64,000 bases of DNA from Paragordius varius. Its lineage: Eukaryota > Nematomorpha. Each line of letters begins with the position of its first letter. The first letter of the stretch is position 1. The DNA lies in the NCBI GenBank assembly GCA_964247055.1, contig OZ176053.1, positions 9,362,001-9,426,000 on the forward strand. Reading direction: 5' to 3'. Below the pieces are notes generated by a model. The model was not told the DNA's origin and searched no databases. It was given only the letters and a program-made list of their open reading frames with translations. Shown here one piece after another: positions 1-13,297 of this stretch. The translations under genes were made by a program, and so were the position numbers.

Positions 1-880
1 AACGCCGTACTTTTTGACTTAAAAATGCGGCCCGAGAAGCCATTGTGTTGGAATATCATTTTTTATAAAATATTTTTAAATCAAAAACATTTTTATCAAA
101 AAAATATTTTCTGTTTAGATATTTTTTCCTATATTTTTAATCGATAAACTTGACATGTTTAAAAACCAATTTGAAGCGTTTGTACCAATAGATAAAAATG
201 GTCAATTTTATATTTTTTCATCCACTATAGATTTTATAAGTTAGCCCTGAATATTAATGCGAACCACATCGATAAAATAAAAAATATTAATTATTTTTTT
301 AAAAATACTTAAATTCTATAAATATAACTTTTAAAGAATAAGTAATGATTTTGCATTGGAAATAATAGGAAAAATTGTCATTCAATAATTGTGTTTTTAT
401 AAAAAATAATACCCTAAAGTATTACGCTGATAATGGTTAAAAGTTATTTTTATATCCTGTTTTGATATTTATCATCAAAAATAAAACCGTTTTTATTGAC
501 TGGGAAAAGGTTTTATTGATTGGGAAAATGTTACTGACTGGGAAAACGTTTCGATTGACTGGGAAAATCTTTCGATTGATTGGGAAACCGTTTTTATGAC
601 CGGGAAATGGTATAGATTATTATTCTTTGCTAATTGGATTATAACGAAAGATTGAAAATTAGTGAATGGAATGCTAAATAAGTTTTTTTGGTATAAAGAT
701 GCTTCATTCTACAAAATATTAAAATCTTTCATACACTACACTTAACCAATCTTATATATTACTTTTAAAAAATGGACTCGGAAAGTATTAACTTTTTAGT
801 CCCTTTAAAATGAGTTGCTTTCTAATATAAAGGCATAAATGCCGATTTTACCATTGACAATATTTAATATTGAAATATAT
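1..880. repeat. Repeat-derived DNA with right half of a foldback-like element
   Basis: No gene seen. Bases about 140-610 match the arms of the palindromic element at 61750-63785: the same landmarks appear in the same order, a tagccctgaatattaatgcg-like stretch near 242, an attacgctgataatgg stretch near 420, tgatatttatcatcaaaa near 463, then an array of about 21-bp units with core gactgggaaaacgtttt at 485-605. Bases 1-60 contain atgcggcccgagaagccat, which resembles the right end of the hAT-like MITE at 33433-33716, so a second short element probably overlaps the window edge. The left arm of the foldback copy lies outside the window or is lost. Bases 610-880 show nothing recognisable. Confidence 0.55.
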
Positions 881-1118
881 TGTAAAATTACAAATAATAA
901 TTTTCATTTATTAAAATTTCTTTATACTTTTTATTAATTATAATTTTAACATGCATGTGCGTCACAATTGTAAGAATATGTCTTTTATTCTACGAATATT
1001 TATATTAGAATTCCACGAATAATGACGCACGAATATAAACGCCAAACGCGATTAATATAATAATAATATGATGTAAGTAAAATATAATAATGCAATGTTG
1101 TAATATCAACTACATATC
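881..1118 (-). repeat. 3' LTR of the Gypsy-type element
   Basis: About 235 bp, matching 4410-4663 in the same orientation. Shared landmarks are acatgcatgtgcgtcacaat, tcttttattctacgaatatt, aacgccaaacgcgattaat and gttgtaatatcaactacata. Exact ends are uncertain by several bases. The purine tract expected of a polypurine primer is directly adjacent on the element side (1119-1134 read on the minus strand). Confidence 0.85.
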
Positions 1119-4100
1119 TTTCTCTTCCTCCTCTAAAAAACGCTTAGGAGGTTTGCGGACTCGATCTGGGTAACTCCTGGCGATTGAAATAATTAGCCTT
1201 ATCAGATATTAACATTCTTGGAAAACCATAAGAGGAAAACCATTTCTCCAATTGTTTCAAAATTACATCAGATGTAATACTGCTAAGTATCTCCACCTCC
1301 ACCCATCTTGAGAACGCGTTAATAAAATCAACTAATATTTACCACACATGGGACCCGTGATGTCCACATGGAGTCTTTCCCATATTCCCACATTGAAGTT
1401 CCATTTATATACCGGATTCTCAGCAATGTTCGCCCTGTTCCTCTGACAACACTGACAGTCGTGTACTAACTTTTCAATGTCCTTATCCATTCCGGGCCAA
1501 AACACCAACGACCTGGCTGTGTTTTTCATAGCAACGATCCCCGGATGTCCAACATGAAACCAAGCCAAAATTCGTCTTCGCGCAGCGGTTGGGATAATTA
1601 ACCGATCACCAACATATAAGAAACCATTAGCTTGTTTGAGATCATTTCTCACGGCTTTGAATGCGGATAATTCCTGTGTTGACCAACCATTATTAAGTGC
1701 TATAGTAATCGTTTAAACAGTTAATCCTCCAAACAATCTTTTTTTATTTGGGTTTTATTAAAATTTAAATCCACGAATGCGGTTTGTCGGATTTTTTCGG
1801 CCACATATTCATCATCATTGGCTAATGGTGTCTGACTTTCGGAAGTCTTGAAAACACATCGGCCATGTTTGTCGATCCCGCAATATATTTCACATGAAAA
1901 TCATGCGCGGCGACCTTGTAGATCCAACTTAACAATTTACAGTTTTTATTATCACTTAACTTCCGATTGTTTCCGAATAAATGAACTAACGGCTTATGAT
2001 CTGACCAGACCTCACATTTCTGGCCATATATATAATAATGGAATTTTTTTAACCCAAATAGCAAAGCCTTAGTTTCCAATTCAATCACAGAATAATTTTT
2101 CTCTGCATTCTGGCATTTTCTTGACGCGAATGCAATTGGTACCATTTTCTTATTCTCCATTTGCAGAAGTACAGCTCCAAAGCCTTTTGTTGACGCATCC
2201 ACACGTGACCTTTGTGTGATTATTTTGAGAGAGTTAGCTCTCATTTTATATGAGCGATATTTAGGAATTATTGTTTGATTATTTATATTATAAGGTAAAG
2301 ATTCTCTTGATATTATGTTTTTTGCTTGCTTAAATTCATTTTGATGTTCTTGTGACCATCTCTTCCTTTTTGGATCCTGTTAGTCCATGTAGATTACTAA
2401 CTTTGACATGAGTCAGGAATAACACGTTCATAAAAATTGAGCAATCCCAAAAATGATCTTAGCTCAGTTTTATTGGTAGGTGTCGCACATTTCGTAATGG
2501 CGTCAATTTTATCTTGTACAGGACGAATTCCTTGTTTTGATAGCTCAAAACCCAGGAATGTTCTGATAAAGTTTCAGTTTATCTTTCCTTAACGTAAAAC
2601 CGAATTTTAACCTTGTTAGGGTCTCCTTAAGATTTTTATCTCATCTTTCGTTTTACCAACAATCAATACATCGTCGAGATAAGCCATTGTGCCCCTGCAA
2701 TCTTTGAATACCTCATCCATTATTCTCTGGAAAAGCATGGGGGAAACCTTCAATTCAAATGGTAGACGATTAAATTGAAAATATCCCATCGGGCTAGTAA
2801 TAACCAAATATTTTTTGCTCTCCTCATCCACCGGAATTTGAAGGTAAGCGTCTTTTAAATCAATGGAACCATGTAGATCCCGCACATTTAGACGCGATCG
2901 TGTCAAATGTCGGGATAATCTGAGGTATGTTCTCCATCAAAGAATTGATAGTTACCCGGAAATCAGCGCACACCCTAATTTCCCCATTAGTTTTACGACG
3001 TTAACCGTAGGAGTCGCCCATTCCACATGGTGTTGTGTAGGATCAACTGAAATCACTATCCCCAGGTCTATCATTCTCTTCATTTCCATCTCTAATTTAA
3101 TCTGTAGTGCCGATGGAATTCGCCGTGCAGCGCAGACTTTTGGTATTGCATCTGATCGAACATACAATTTAACAGGATCACCGTTGTAACAACCCAATTC
3201 CCCGTTAAAGAGTTTTGGAAATCGCTTGAATATATCATCATGATCATTATTATTATTATTAGATGTTATTTGATTAATTTTCACGTTATCCGGTAAGGTC
3301 ATGCCACAACCATTGATCCAAGGCAGCCCAAATATCGGAGATAGCTCTTCTTCCGTCACAAAACATTCTAATTTCTTAGTAATGTTTCCCATTGTTACAT
3401 TGACAACTGTTTTTCCCAAGAGTTTGATTGGGTTGTTTCCGTAAGAAGTTAATCTGGGAGCACATTTTAGTAACGGTGCTCCCACCGTCTTCCGGACATT
3501 TTTATTAATCAGAGAAGCATCAGCTCCAGTATCAAAAACCATACTGACAGCTTGGCCATTAATCGTGGCGCAAATGTTTGCTTGTGTGCCCCATTTATTA
3601 TAAATAGTATTTATATTAACACTATATCGTTTTTTATGGCGACACATTGCCTGAAAATGATTTTTTTATTACAATTGTGGCATATTTTTCCGAACGCGGG
3701 ACATTGTTTTGGTATATGCGATTTACCACATTTGCCACATCTCCGCTTCCATTTATTATTATTGCCATTATCATTTTTTTATATTCCATATTATTACTCT
3801 TATAATTATTTTTATTATCATTCGACCGATTCTTTTAATTTTGAGGATACTGCTTGACGACACATGGGAGGCAATATCGGTCCTTGCAAGTTCCTGAGCC
3901 AAGGCCATGTCGACAATGGTGGTTAATGACACCGCCTTCCCATCACACTTCGCATCGGGGAATCGTGAATAAAGATCCACTTTTAATGATTGCAAGTTTA
4001 ATCCAGCCACAAAACTGTCTCTAATTCTCTCCTCCACCTCTGTTTGAAATTCAGCCTTTTCCGCCACACTCTTGACTCTTTGCGAAAATTCCGTGAATGT

Positions 4101-4409
4101 TTCTCCATCATTTCTACGCAAACTCAAACCTTGCAGCGAAGACAGACTTGGCGGGTGAGAAAAGTTTAAAACCAATGTCATGAATTATGGACCAAGGATC
4201 ATCACCAATAGATTCTGGAAAAATCATTGTTTCCTCCTTATTAATTGTTTTAAGACCAGCTCCAGCCAAAAACAGTACTTTGATATTATCATCATTAATA
4301 TCAACATTTTTGGAGATCATAACCCTTTTGACATATCTGATGTAAGTGGCAAAATCATAAGTGTCATCGTATCCTTCAATTGAAATTTTCTCCACACTCG
4401 TCGCCAAAT

Positions 4410-4663
4410 GAAATTTATTTTCGAATTAGAATTAATAATTTTCATTTATTAAAATTTCGTTATATTTATACTTCTTATTAGTTATAATTTTAACATGCAT
4501 GTGCGTCACAATTGTAAGAATATGTCTTTTATTCTACGAATATTTATATGAGAATTCCACGAATAATGACGCACGAACATAAACGCCAAACGCGATTAAT
4601 AAAATAATAATATGATGTATGATAATATAAAATGATGCAATGTTGTAATATCAACTACATATC
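4410..4663 (-). repeat. 5' LTR of the Gypsy-type element
   Basis: Partner of the repeat at 881-1118. The internal side is followed on the minus strand by tttggcgacgag, which looks like the tRNA primer-binding site of Gypsy-type elements. Divergence from the other LTR is small by eye, mostly single substitutions and short length changes. Confidence 0.85.
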
Positions 4664-4689
4664 AAATATATGCTAGATTTTGTCAAAAT

Positions 4690-5402
4690 CACTGAGAAAA
4701 TAAATAATTTTCTATTACTCAAGGTTGGTATAAATGGCATAAAAAACGTTTATACTTAATTCGATCATAGAGAACATTTTTATCATCTTATATTTTTAAA
4801 AATTGGTCTCTTCCATTTAACTTAAACATCAATTGTATTCGAAACATACTCAAATTTGAAAAAAAACTTTAAATTGAAATCTGAGGTAACACAAATGTTG
4901 AGCACAATATATAGAAAATTTTTATGCCCTCACCACCATACTTCGAAATGCCATAAAATGCACTTTAACGAAATTTTGCTAAAATTTAATTTATAAGTAG
5001 AGTGTAGATTCGGGGTATTTTTGGAGTTAAAATCTAGCAAATAGAAATTTATCGCTCGATCTCGGCATTTTTGCCTTTTTTAACCCATTTTACAGGGGGC
5101 CACAAATTGGGACTTTTGCATTTAACATCTAAAAAGTTAAATAAAATATAGTCTTCGTTTTAAATTGCAGTGTATATAATATTTTTATGATTTTTGTCGG
5201 AGTGAAGCATCTAGATTACCAATTAGCATAATGTGCGTTAATGCCATTCTTCACTATGGTCTAATTAGCACGAAAGTGTAATTTTTCTTAAATGACTCAT
5301 AAGGCCCAACCAAAACATGAAAATGCTGATAGATTTTTCACATAGAATGTATACTTTCATCATGATATTTTTATACCCCCCGATTTTGTACACTGTGTAA
5401 TT
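4690..5402. repeat. Diverged copy of a dispersed inverted-repeat element
   Basis: No gene. The right end, on the complementary strand, reads attacacagtgtacaaaat then a run of G and tataaaaa, which resembles the left end of the element at 14165-15690 (cgcgtccaaaattggggg then tctaaaaaa). The interior near 5260-5350 (tagcacgaaagtgtaattt, then aaggcccaaccaaaacatga) matches the right arm of that element near 15545-15600. The matches are weak and interrupted; family membership is an inference from shared order of landmarks. Confidence 0.4.
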
Positions 5403-6479
5403 AGTTTCTGAAAACCAAAATATTTACTGTGTTGGACGATATAAAGCAATAAATAGGCGCTCTCAATGTTTGTACGATAAAATCATTTGCATTCAAATAT
5501 ACCTTCATCGCTGATTTGTCGCTCTTTGTTTCTTATACTAACATGGATAAATAAATGCAGTATAAAATAAATTCTTATGCGCATACTTATAGCATTGTTT
5601 TTCGATTAATAAACAACTGGTTGCATTTTCTGAATACCATTTCATATATTATTTAAATGGTCGGTAAATCCGGAAAATATGATAATTAAGTTATTTACGA
5701 ATCAAGTCATTTATTTAAAATTATTTATCTATATTTAGCCAAAATAAATACGCTTCGTTAATAAATAAATATAGTAATATATCAGAAAATTATTAAGCTT
5801 GTTATTTTCAATGAAAATATGAGTAACTCTGATTTTTGTTTTTATTTCAATTTAAGTACATGTTTGAATCGATTGTTGATAACCATAATAAATATTTAAA
5901 AAGGGGCTAAAACAATAAGAAAACGGCTAGGTTAGTATATTATTATAAAATCAAATTACTACATTGTCTATTAATGAAATATCACCAAAAAGAAAAGCGA
6001 TTTCTATTATTATTTAATAAATGATGATTTTCGTATGATTACCAAAAAACTAGAACTATAATGAATATTGTGTTTTTTCTTCCTTTTTCCAACATCAGAA
6101 AATCCTTTCTCTTCGTTCATTAGATCAGATTAATATAACAAACTTTATCTATGCCTAAATTTCTACTTGACGTAACAATTTTACAGGAAATAGTTCATCT
6201 TCAAAGATTTAAAATTATTATATGAACAAAATAATCTTAGTTGGTTTTTTAATGGTAATAAACTTAATTTCAGGCTATATTTTTACATATGATTTTTGGG
6301 TAGAGGCAAAATTTTTAAATATATTTATTTTTTAACCACTCCAATATCTGTTACTAATCGTGTACACCCAAATTCAAGAATAAAATTGAAGAGATTTAAA
6401 CTATATATTGATATTGATTGCGTTTACTGAAGTACATTTACGTAAAAAATATATATTTATGTATTTAATCCATCCTTCC
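5403..6479. other. AT-rich intergenic DNA, nothing recognised
   Basis: No open frame of interest, no RNA gene and no clear repeat boundary seen on either strand. Composition is AT-rich with many short A and T runs. Confidence 0.5.
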
Positions 6480-7500
6480 GTTTTAGTTCCCAGGGGATCT
6501 GGGGTTACCATGCACAAACTCTCTGAACAATGTTCTATCAAAGACTTGTTCGTGTTCAATAGTGAATTGTAAGATATCTGGGCGGCCTTATCTGTTTGGG
6601 CCGGGTAGGTTTAATTGTTGTATTTTTTTGTAGCCAGTTATCGAAATTTATACGTTGAATATGCTTGTAATATCGCAATCGGTTGCAATGAACAGATATA
6701 TGGGTTTTACTTCTTTTATTGTATTATCAAAATTATTGTTGCAGATTTTTAGCATGTAATTTTTAGCTCTAATAAGTCTATTTGTATGTTGCTGTAAGGG
6801 CCCAGGTTTCTGTAGCTTATGTCATAGCTGGTCTTATCCCATTTTGTAAAGCTTTATCTTATGATTTGATATTTTTATTAGTTAATATATATTTAATTGA
6901 TCAAATTTGGCCCATCCCTGTCTGATTCTATTAGAAATGGCGTTCCCCAAGAACCATTAGGTGCTATAAAGATATGGAAAAGATGTTACAAGTTCTAGTT
7001 TGCCTCCATAAAAGTTTAAAGTACGCGGATTAGATATTGGCAGTGGTATCGATAAAGCACATGTTGCGCAGAAAAAATTATTATTAATAATATTTCTTTT
7101 ATATTGGAACATTTTTTATGGTCCCAATTCCTGCATTTTGTACAACAAAGTGAGTTTAGTTTACCTTAGTGGTAAAGACTGGGCATGGGAATTTGCTAGT
7201 TTTATGCTCATCTCCTGTGATTAAAATTTTGGTTTTGTTTTTATTAATCCTAAGACCGTGTTTTTGTAATTGTTTAAACATATTCAATATTTATTTTCGA
7301 GTATTGAAATAGTTTCAGCAGCAATTGTGAGATCGTCTGCGTAAAGAATTTCATAAGCCTTCTCTAATGTATTTTGTAATGTGGTCTAATATGGATATGA
7401 AAAGAAGATAGCTCAACCCCTGATGCAACCGGCTATCAATACTAAAATGCTCTGAATTCCCATCAGGTGTAAGAACACAACTGATTGAATTGTAGATTAA
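6480..7500 (-). mobile_element. Decayed LINE, reverse transcriptase with zinc finger
   Basis: Read on the minus strand, short conserved pieces of a non-LTR retrotransposon reverse transcriptase follow one another in several frames. They are an LHQG segment near 7425, EILYADDLTIAAE near 7345, a KHGLRINKNKTKIL stretch near 7235, a finger with FPCPV, CTKCRNWDHKKCS near 7090-7190, and further downstream a FPYLY and an RPAM-TxATETWAL stretch near 6800-6990. The same order (YADD, then a Cys/His finger, then YLGD and ATETW-type motifs) is seen in the much younger LINE at 45120-48115, so this is an old copy of the same or a sister family. Many frameshifts and stops; no endonuclease part is recognisable. 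Confidence 0.7.
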
Positions 7501-9204
7501 CTAATTAATTTATTAACAAATTTTATTACGGAATATATAGAATGCACATAAGTGTTAGCCAATTTATTATATTTTTGGCTAATTGAAACTTAGTATTGGA
7601 TTGGTTAAAACAACAAAAGGTTGAAATAAAAATTTTTTCCCATGAAACATTAATTTTATTTTATGGACAAAACTTGTTACAACACACGCTAGTGTATAAC
7701 CTAAAGGCCAACAAGAATGTTAAGCCAGTGCAATATGCATACTATATCAAAAACGCACCCAAGTAAATATCAGGAGGAAATAATTCTGTGGTGGTATAAC
7801 TTTAATGTATATATAAATTATTTATTTAACAAGGTTATTATAATTTTTGGTAATATTGTTGAGCGTATTAAAATTGAAATGTTTGATGTCAAATTTAAAA
7901 TTCTATAATATAATTATCATTTTACCTTTTGACATAAATCAACAATAATATCGGTATTTCGTGCACCAAAAAGATTTTCGATATAACTACTGAATTTATT
8001 CCAAAAAATAATTTCATTGATCGTTAAAGTTTTCTTATTACTGATATTATTTGCTCTTAATAAATTAATTTTCGAATTATGGGTAATTCCATAGTTTCTT
8101 AAACATTCGTAATCTATAATAAACGGTAAAAAATGCCTGATAAAGTTTTGCCTTTGAACACCAATTTTTGTTGATTGATAGGTATGTTAAAAAAATCGAC
8201 TAGCATAATTTTAAGTTGCAACACACTATCGTCTTCAGATATCTAAATTTAATCTTTAAATACCGTAATTTTAGCCTCTTCCCCGTTTAAAATTTTTACT
8301 ATCAAGATCATACTTAAAAATGAATGACTGTTTTAAAGTATGTATAAGCTAAAGGGGGTGATAAATTTTTTTCTTATGCAAGTTTATCAACACTTGTGCT
8401 TTCATGGAATAAAAAACATTTAACTTTAAACAACTTGGGTCAAGCCAGAAATCTTGATTCAAAAGTATTAAAAAATCATATATTAACACATGAAAATTTT
8501 GCAACTGGGTGTAGGGCCCACTTGACAGAATTAAAAACAGGATAAATTATTTGAAGCTATAGATGTATATAATTTAGGTTTTATATGTAAATAAAACTTT
8601 GTAAATGCTATAAATGGTTTGATAACTTTTGGATAATTAACCTATTCTAATTGAATGGATACAAAAGAGGATAATTAGTTTAAAAAAATGCTAATATTTA
8701 AATACAATGCATATAAAATCTGCTAAATATCAACTCTGTGAGCCCGAAAAAAATCGATTCACTCTTAAAAATTAATAATTAAATATTAAATTTAATTTTT
8801 AAATCTTCGTTCCACATAGAGTTTATTTCATCATAAATTTTCAGATAATCAATTAAAAATAATATTTTATATTGTAAAAACATCTTCCCAATATATTTGC
8901 AAATGGACTCCTAACAAAATGAGTAGTGTGAAATATTAAAGAGTGTTTTTAGGCCAAATCGTTTCCTCAGCTTAAAAGTTTTAGTTATCGGGCTCAATAT
9001 TCAGATCAATATTAATTAAGATAGGTGCCATTGTTTATGAAAAACTTCAATAAATGTATATTGCATTGATTGTTTATCTTTTTGTGCCTTATCTAAAAAT
9101 TTTGGCTGAAACTAATCAAAATATTTTTCGTACAATTCGAATTCGATAGCAAAAAATGTTACATTCATAAGCAAAAGACAAGTGTTTTTTATCATCGATT
9201 TTCA
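7501..9204. other. AT-rich intergenic DNA, nothing recognised
   Basis: Only short, composition-driven open frames. No coherent protein motif, tRNA or repeat boundary found. Confidence 0.45.
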
Positions 9205-9820
9205 AATCTACACTTGCTGGCATAACACTTTAATTCAAATTGGGGTATCTAAATACCCCAGACTAAATTTAAATTAATATTTCTAAAAAACTACTGTAGG
9301 AAGCAATCCCAATTTAAATTTATGCTATCCTAATAAATATAAAAAAGCCCATATATCTAAATATAATTTTGTTTTGGAAAAAAATTCCATGTCAAACTAC
9401 TTCGGCACCATTTTTTTTACAAAATTTTTGCAAAATATCGTGATTATTTAATTTTAACGTTAAAATTAAAGATAATTGTTTATTCAAATTACATTTAACT
9501 GGAAATAGAAATAGTCGTTTATTTTGTATAATTTTTTAATTTAGCAATACACATATGTTAAGTTGATTAAATTTTTACCTTTGGGTTTTACATTAAAATA
9601 AGTATTGTCAAGTATTTTTAAATAAAATTAATTATATATTTCGGTTTATTAATGTTATATAAGTGCAAACTTTTGCCATGGTTTCTATTCCTTCCATATA
9701 TTTTAAGGTCAATTTTAAACAGGCCTGGGGTATCCAACTACCTCAATTTGAATCGAAGGACTGAAATGAATGTATTGTATCCAAGTGTTAGTAAACTTGC
9801 TCAACTTGCCACGCTTAACT
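9205..9820 (+). mobile_element. MITE with hairpin-forming inverted ends, copy A
   Basis: Non-coding element of roughly 600 bp. The left end carries attggggtatctaaatacc and the right end, inverted, ggggtagttggatacccc-like sequence (here slightly altered). Each end can itself fold: ggggtat-ctaa-atacccc on the left, ggggta-tccaac-tacccc on the right. Two further copies lie at 29032-29622 (reverse) and 60520-61110 (same orientation), and a decayed one at 43510-43870. Beyond the right hairpin all three good copies share cgaatcgaaggact and gtatccaagtgtta, so the element ends about 60 bases past the hairpin. Confidence 0.8.
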
Positions 9821-10573
9821 TACAGGTCAAGTGCGACTTCTTTATCACCCCACCCAATGTCTTGTAACCACATATTCTGAGTCGAATTTTTGTTAATAAT
9901 CATATTTTTGAATTATTTGTCAATCGCTAGGTTAAGTTTGTCATTATACATTTTAGGATAAATATGACAATAAAATGGACTAATCTTAATGTTATTTGAA
10001 AAAAAACATTTCCATTACGCAAAAAACATTGGGGGGTCTAAAAAATATTTAAATAAAATATGGATCCCATGCCATACTTATGAAGCATATTCCATATAAG
10101 AAAATTCCAAAATTCCAGCACACTGTCCTATAAAAAAAATTTTCCGATGAAAACTTATGCTTTGTTTAAACATATAGCATTATAAGATATTCAAAACTAT
10201 GCACAATATAATATAATTTAAAATAATGGTTGTGGCCTCCGAAAGTTTAAGGTTTTTGAACCACTCTAAAATAAACGTGAAATTGTCCATAAGAGTTTCC
10301 AATTTTTTCGTAAAATTACAATTACTAATGTTGGCAGTAGGAGAGGAAACAAAATGTATAATCATATGATATAAATTCGAAAAATGTAGATTTTAAAGAT
10401 AACTAATGATGAAAAATTTAAACGAATAAAAAAAATAAATTTTTTATAAATAATTTAAAGTATTAAAAAAGTATTTTTTTATGTAATCTTCGAAAAAGAG
10501 GGAAATTTCAAAAACGTAGCGGGACGCCGGACAAAGTATGAAAAAGCGGGACGTCTGGTCACCCTACATATAT
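9821..10573. repeat. Repeat debris before the RTE element
   Basis: Bases about 10015-10420 begin with attggggggtctaaaaaata and contain a gtggcctccgaaagtttaagg stretch. Both resemble parts of the inverted-repeat element at 14165-15690 (attgggggtctaaaaaa; gtgggcctcgaaagtccca), so this looks like a half copy. Bases 10495-10565 end in gcgggacgtctggtcaccct; its complement begins agggtgaccagacgtcccgc and looks like a DNA-transposon terminus, but I found no partner end. Confidence 0.35.
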
Positions 10574-13289
10574 TATTATTGTAGCAAAGATCGTTGTCGA
10601 TTTATTGCTTTTTCGAAGGTGTATTTTCTCCAGTTTATTCGATTGTAAGTGAGTGATGTTAGCTGTTGTAAGAGAGATTGGTTTCTTTGGTTAGGTTTTC
10701 GATCCAGCGCATCTTGCAGCGTCCACGTTTCCTGGATCCTTCGACCTTGCCTGTCATTAGTTGGAATTCCAAGTCATTTGCTCTGGTAATGTGACCAAAG
10801 TATGATAATTTTATTTTGAGGCACATGCCAATTAGGTGTATCTCGGGGTTTATTTTGTCAAGGAATACAGTGTTTTTTATTTTGTCTTTCCAAGTGATTC
10901 GACGTATCTTCCGCCAGCACCAGTTTTCGAAGGCGTCAATGTATTTTTCGTCTACCTTTTTTATTGTCCAGCTTTCTGATGCATATAGCATGCTAGCAAA
11001 TATTAGGGCTTTAACTAAACGGATTTTTGTTTTATGTTTGATGTCGTGTGATGACCATAGTTTATTATATTTTATCATTTTTGTCTTAGCAATTCCTATT
11101 CTTCTTTTGATGTCTGGGGTGCTGTTGTTAGTTGTATTTATAAGACCTAGGTAAGTGTATTGGGACACTACTTCTATTTGTTGGTTGTGAAAAGATAAGT
11201 TGTTATAGTGGTTATGAGCGTTTATAATCATGATTTTAGTTTTTTTAAAGTTGATCGTCAATCCAAATTTTTGACATTCGTTTGAGAATTCAGTTAGGAG
11301 TTTTTTGAGGTTGTCCACTGAGTTTGACAGCAGTATAGTGTCATCAGCATAGTAAAGTGATGATATAATATTGCCGGCAACACATTCCATTAAACGGCCA
11401 CATAGAATATGAAAATCACATCCTATTATACTCAGGTCATGATACTCTTAAACGAAACGGTGTGGCCCTAATAGTGACCAAATCAATCGCCAACTCATCT
11501 GAAATTCACCATCCACACAGCGATCGCATAATATCACTTCGATTAAACTCGTCTCCACAACCAATAACGATATTCCAAATCTATACCCCTACCAAGTCTA
11601 ACAACGAAGAAGACTCCGAACAATTTTATGAGGATCTCAGTTCAGCTATTGAGAAAGTTCCTAAAAAAAACATGATATTTGTATTGGGCGACTTCAACGC
11701 GATAGTAGGCAACGATAATACACATCAAATCACTGGTGGGAAAGGACTGGGAAACAAAAATGATAGAGGAGACCGCCTCATAGAATTTTGGAGCGAACAC
11801 AAATTATTCATATCAAACTCCTTTTTCCAACAACCTAAGCGGAGGCTATACACATGGATTTCACCTTGCAAGAGGCACAGAAACCAAATTGACTTTATTC
11901 TCGGTATGCAAAAATATAAATCTTCCTTTATGAACGTAAAAACCTACCCCGGTTCCGACTGATCATAATCTCTTTGTAGCTAAACTAAAAATTAAAACAG
12001 TTCTCTCACGCAAACCAAAACTTCAGCATAAACCTAAATTAGATTTTTCTGCGATCTCCCCCGAGTTTCCTTTGTTACTTGAAAACAGATTTAAAACACT
12101 AGAAATAGACGATGACGCTGAAAATCTTTGGAATACAATACAAAATATCACTAGTACTACAGCCAGCGAATGCATCCCTATCCAAAAATCCCATCTTAAC
12201 AAAATTAAGCTATCACAAAAAAGTTTAGATTTAACGGACAAACGGCGCCAAGCTAAACGCAATACTAATATGACAGAGTACAAATCACTTAACGCAGAGT
12301 TCCAAAAAAGCGCTCGGGAAGACAAAAACGATCACTACAATCAGCTGTGCCTAAAACTAGAAAACGCTGCTAAACATAACAACAACTACTTTGCTGAAGT
12401 AGATCACATTGCTCCACGTAGGTCTAAAATCTACAAAGGCCCAATGAGAAAGGAAGATGGAGATATCATCACAGGCAAAAAAACACTGGTGGAACAATGG
12501 GAACAATATGTATTAAAACTATACGGCTCCAGTCCATCGAACGCCGATAAAAACAGTATTATCTATCAACATGACCCGCCGATCACCAAAGAGGAAGTTG
12601 AATGGGCGCTCAACCATTCCCCAAACAACAAATCTAAGGGGTACAACGATATTCCAACCGAACTCATTCGTTTTATCCCAATTCATATCCTAACTGACTT
12701 ATTCCAAGAGATATTTGCTCACGCCTCATTCCCCCAAGACTGGTGCAAATCAATACTCATCCCCATCTTGAAAAAAGGCGATCCTAAATCATTTAACAAC
12801 TATAGAACTAGAGCGTTAATCAATCAAGCATCAAAAGTTTTCCTCAAAATAATTCACGGCTTATCCAAGGCATAATTGAAGCCGAACTTTCTAATGCCCT
12901 AGCGGGATTTAGATCCAATCCCGGATGCAGGGACATGATCAGCAATATACGTTGGATATTCGAAAAACAAATTGAATTTCAAAAAGAAACCCACATCTGC
13001 TTTATTGATTTTACAAAAGCCTTCGACAGCGTGAAACACGACACGCTGTGGAAGGCACTATCTCAGATGGGAGTTTCAGATCACATTTTAAACATCATTA
13101 AATCCCTCTATTCCAATTCATCACTAAACAAAAAAACCCCACATGGCACAAGTAATTGGGTACAAATGAACAATGGTTTAAGACAAGGATGTGTCCTTTC
13201 ACCCACTCTTTTTAACGTCTGCATAGAAAGCGTATTACGGAACATAGATAAAACTAATGTATAAGCATTGCCGGCAATATTATATCATC
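10574..13289 (-). mobile_element. RTE-clade LINE with twin-priming 5' inversion
   Basis: One LINE lies here in two oppositely oriented pieces. The 3' piece (11390 to 10574, minus) starts just before the YADD reverse transcriptase box and ends in the C-terminal SRKRGRCKMRWIENL region and an (AAT)n tail. The 5' piece (11391-13289, plus) starts inside the endonuclease (KRNGVALIV, VLGDFNAIVG, RRLYTWISP, NQIDFILG) and runs through the first reverse transcriptase boxes (FIDFTKAFDSVKHDTLW, GLRQGCVLSPTLFN) to just before YADD. The protein resembles the RTE/BovB clade. The pieces meet at their 5' ends and both carry the 24-base segment at the original break (ttgccggcaatattatatca plus 4 bases). Likely 8-bp target duplications, acatatat, lie at 10566-10573 and 13290-13297. 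The 5' piece has frame breaks near 11960 and 12875; it is non-functional. Confidence 0.8.
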
Positions 13290-13297
13290 ACATATAT

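Larger units (their letters stand above)
881..4663 (-). mobile_element. Ty3/Gypsy-type LTR retrotransposon, broken
   Basis: Old LTR element on the minus strand with a direct repeat at each end. Reading on the minus strand from right to left the parts are: a gag-like region (about 4407-3771) with zinc-knuckle cysteines near 3650-3760, an aspartic protease with a DTGA active site near 3510-3560, reverse transcriptase (about 3190-2616, with YLDD), RNase H (about 2244-1822) and an integrase part with an H2C2 zinc-binding region (about 1652-1332). This order, with integrase last, is that of Ty3/Gypsy elements. A purine-rich tract lies just inside the left LTR and a tggcgac-type primer-binding site just inside the right one. 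The element is broken, with several breaks, and parts are missing. The two LTRs are still clearly alike, so the insertion is moderately old rather than ancient. Confidence 0.85.

Noticed and set aside
10816-11154. A 112-residue protein opposite the RTE reverse transcriptase
   Set aside because: Antisense shadow of the LINE frame.
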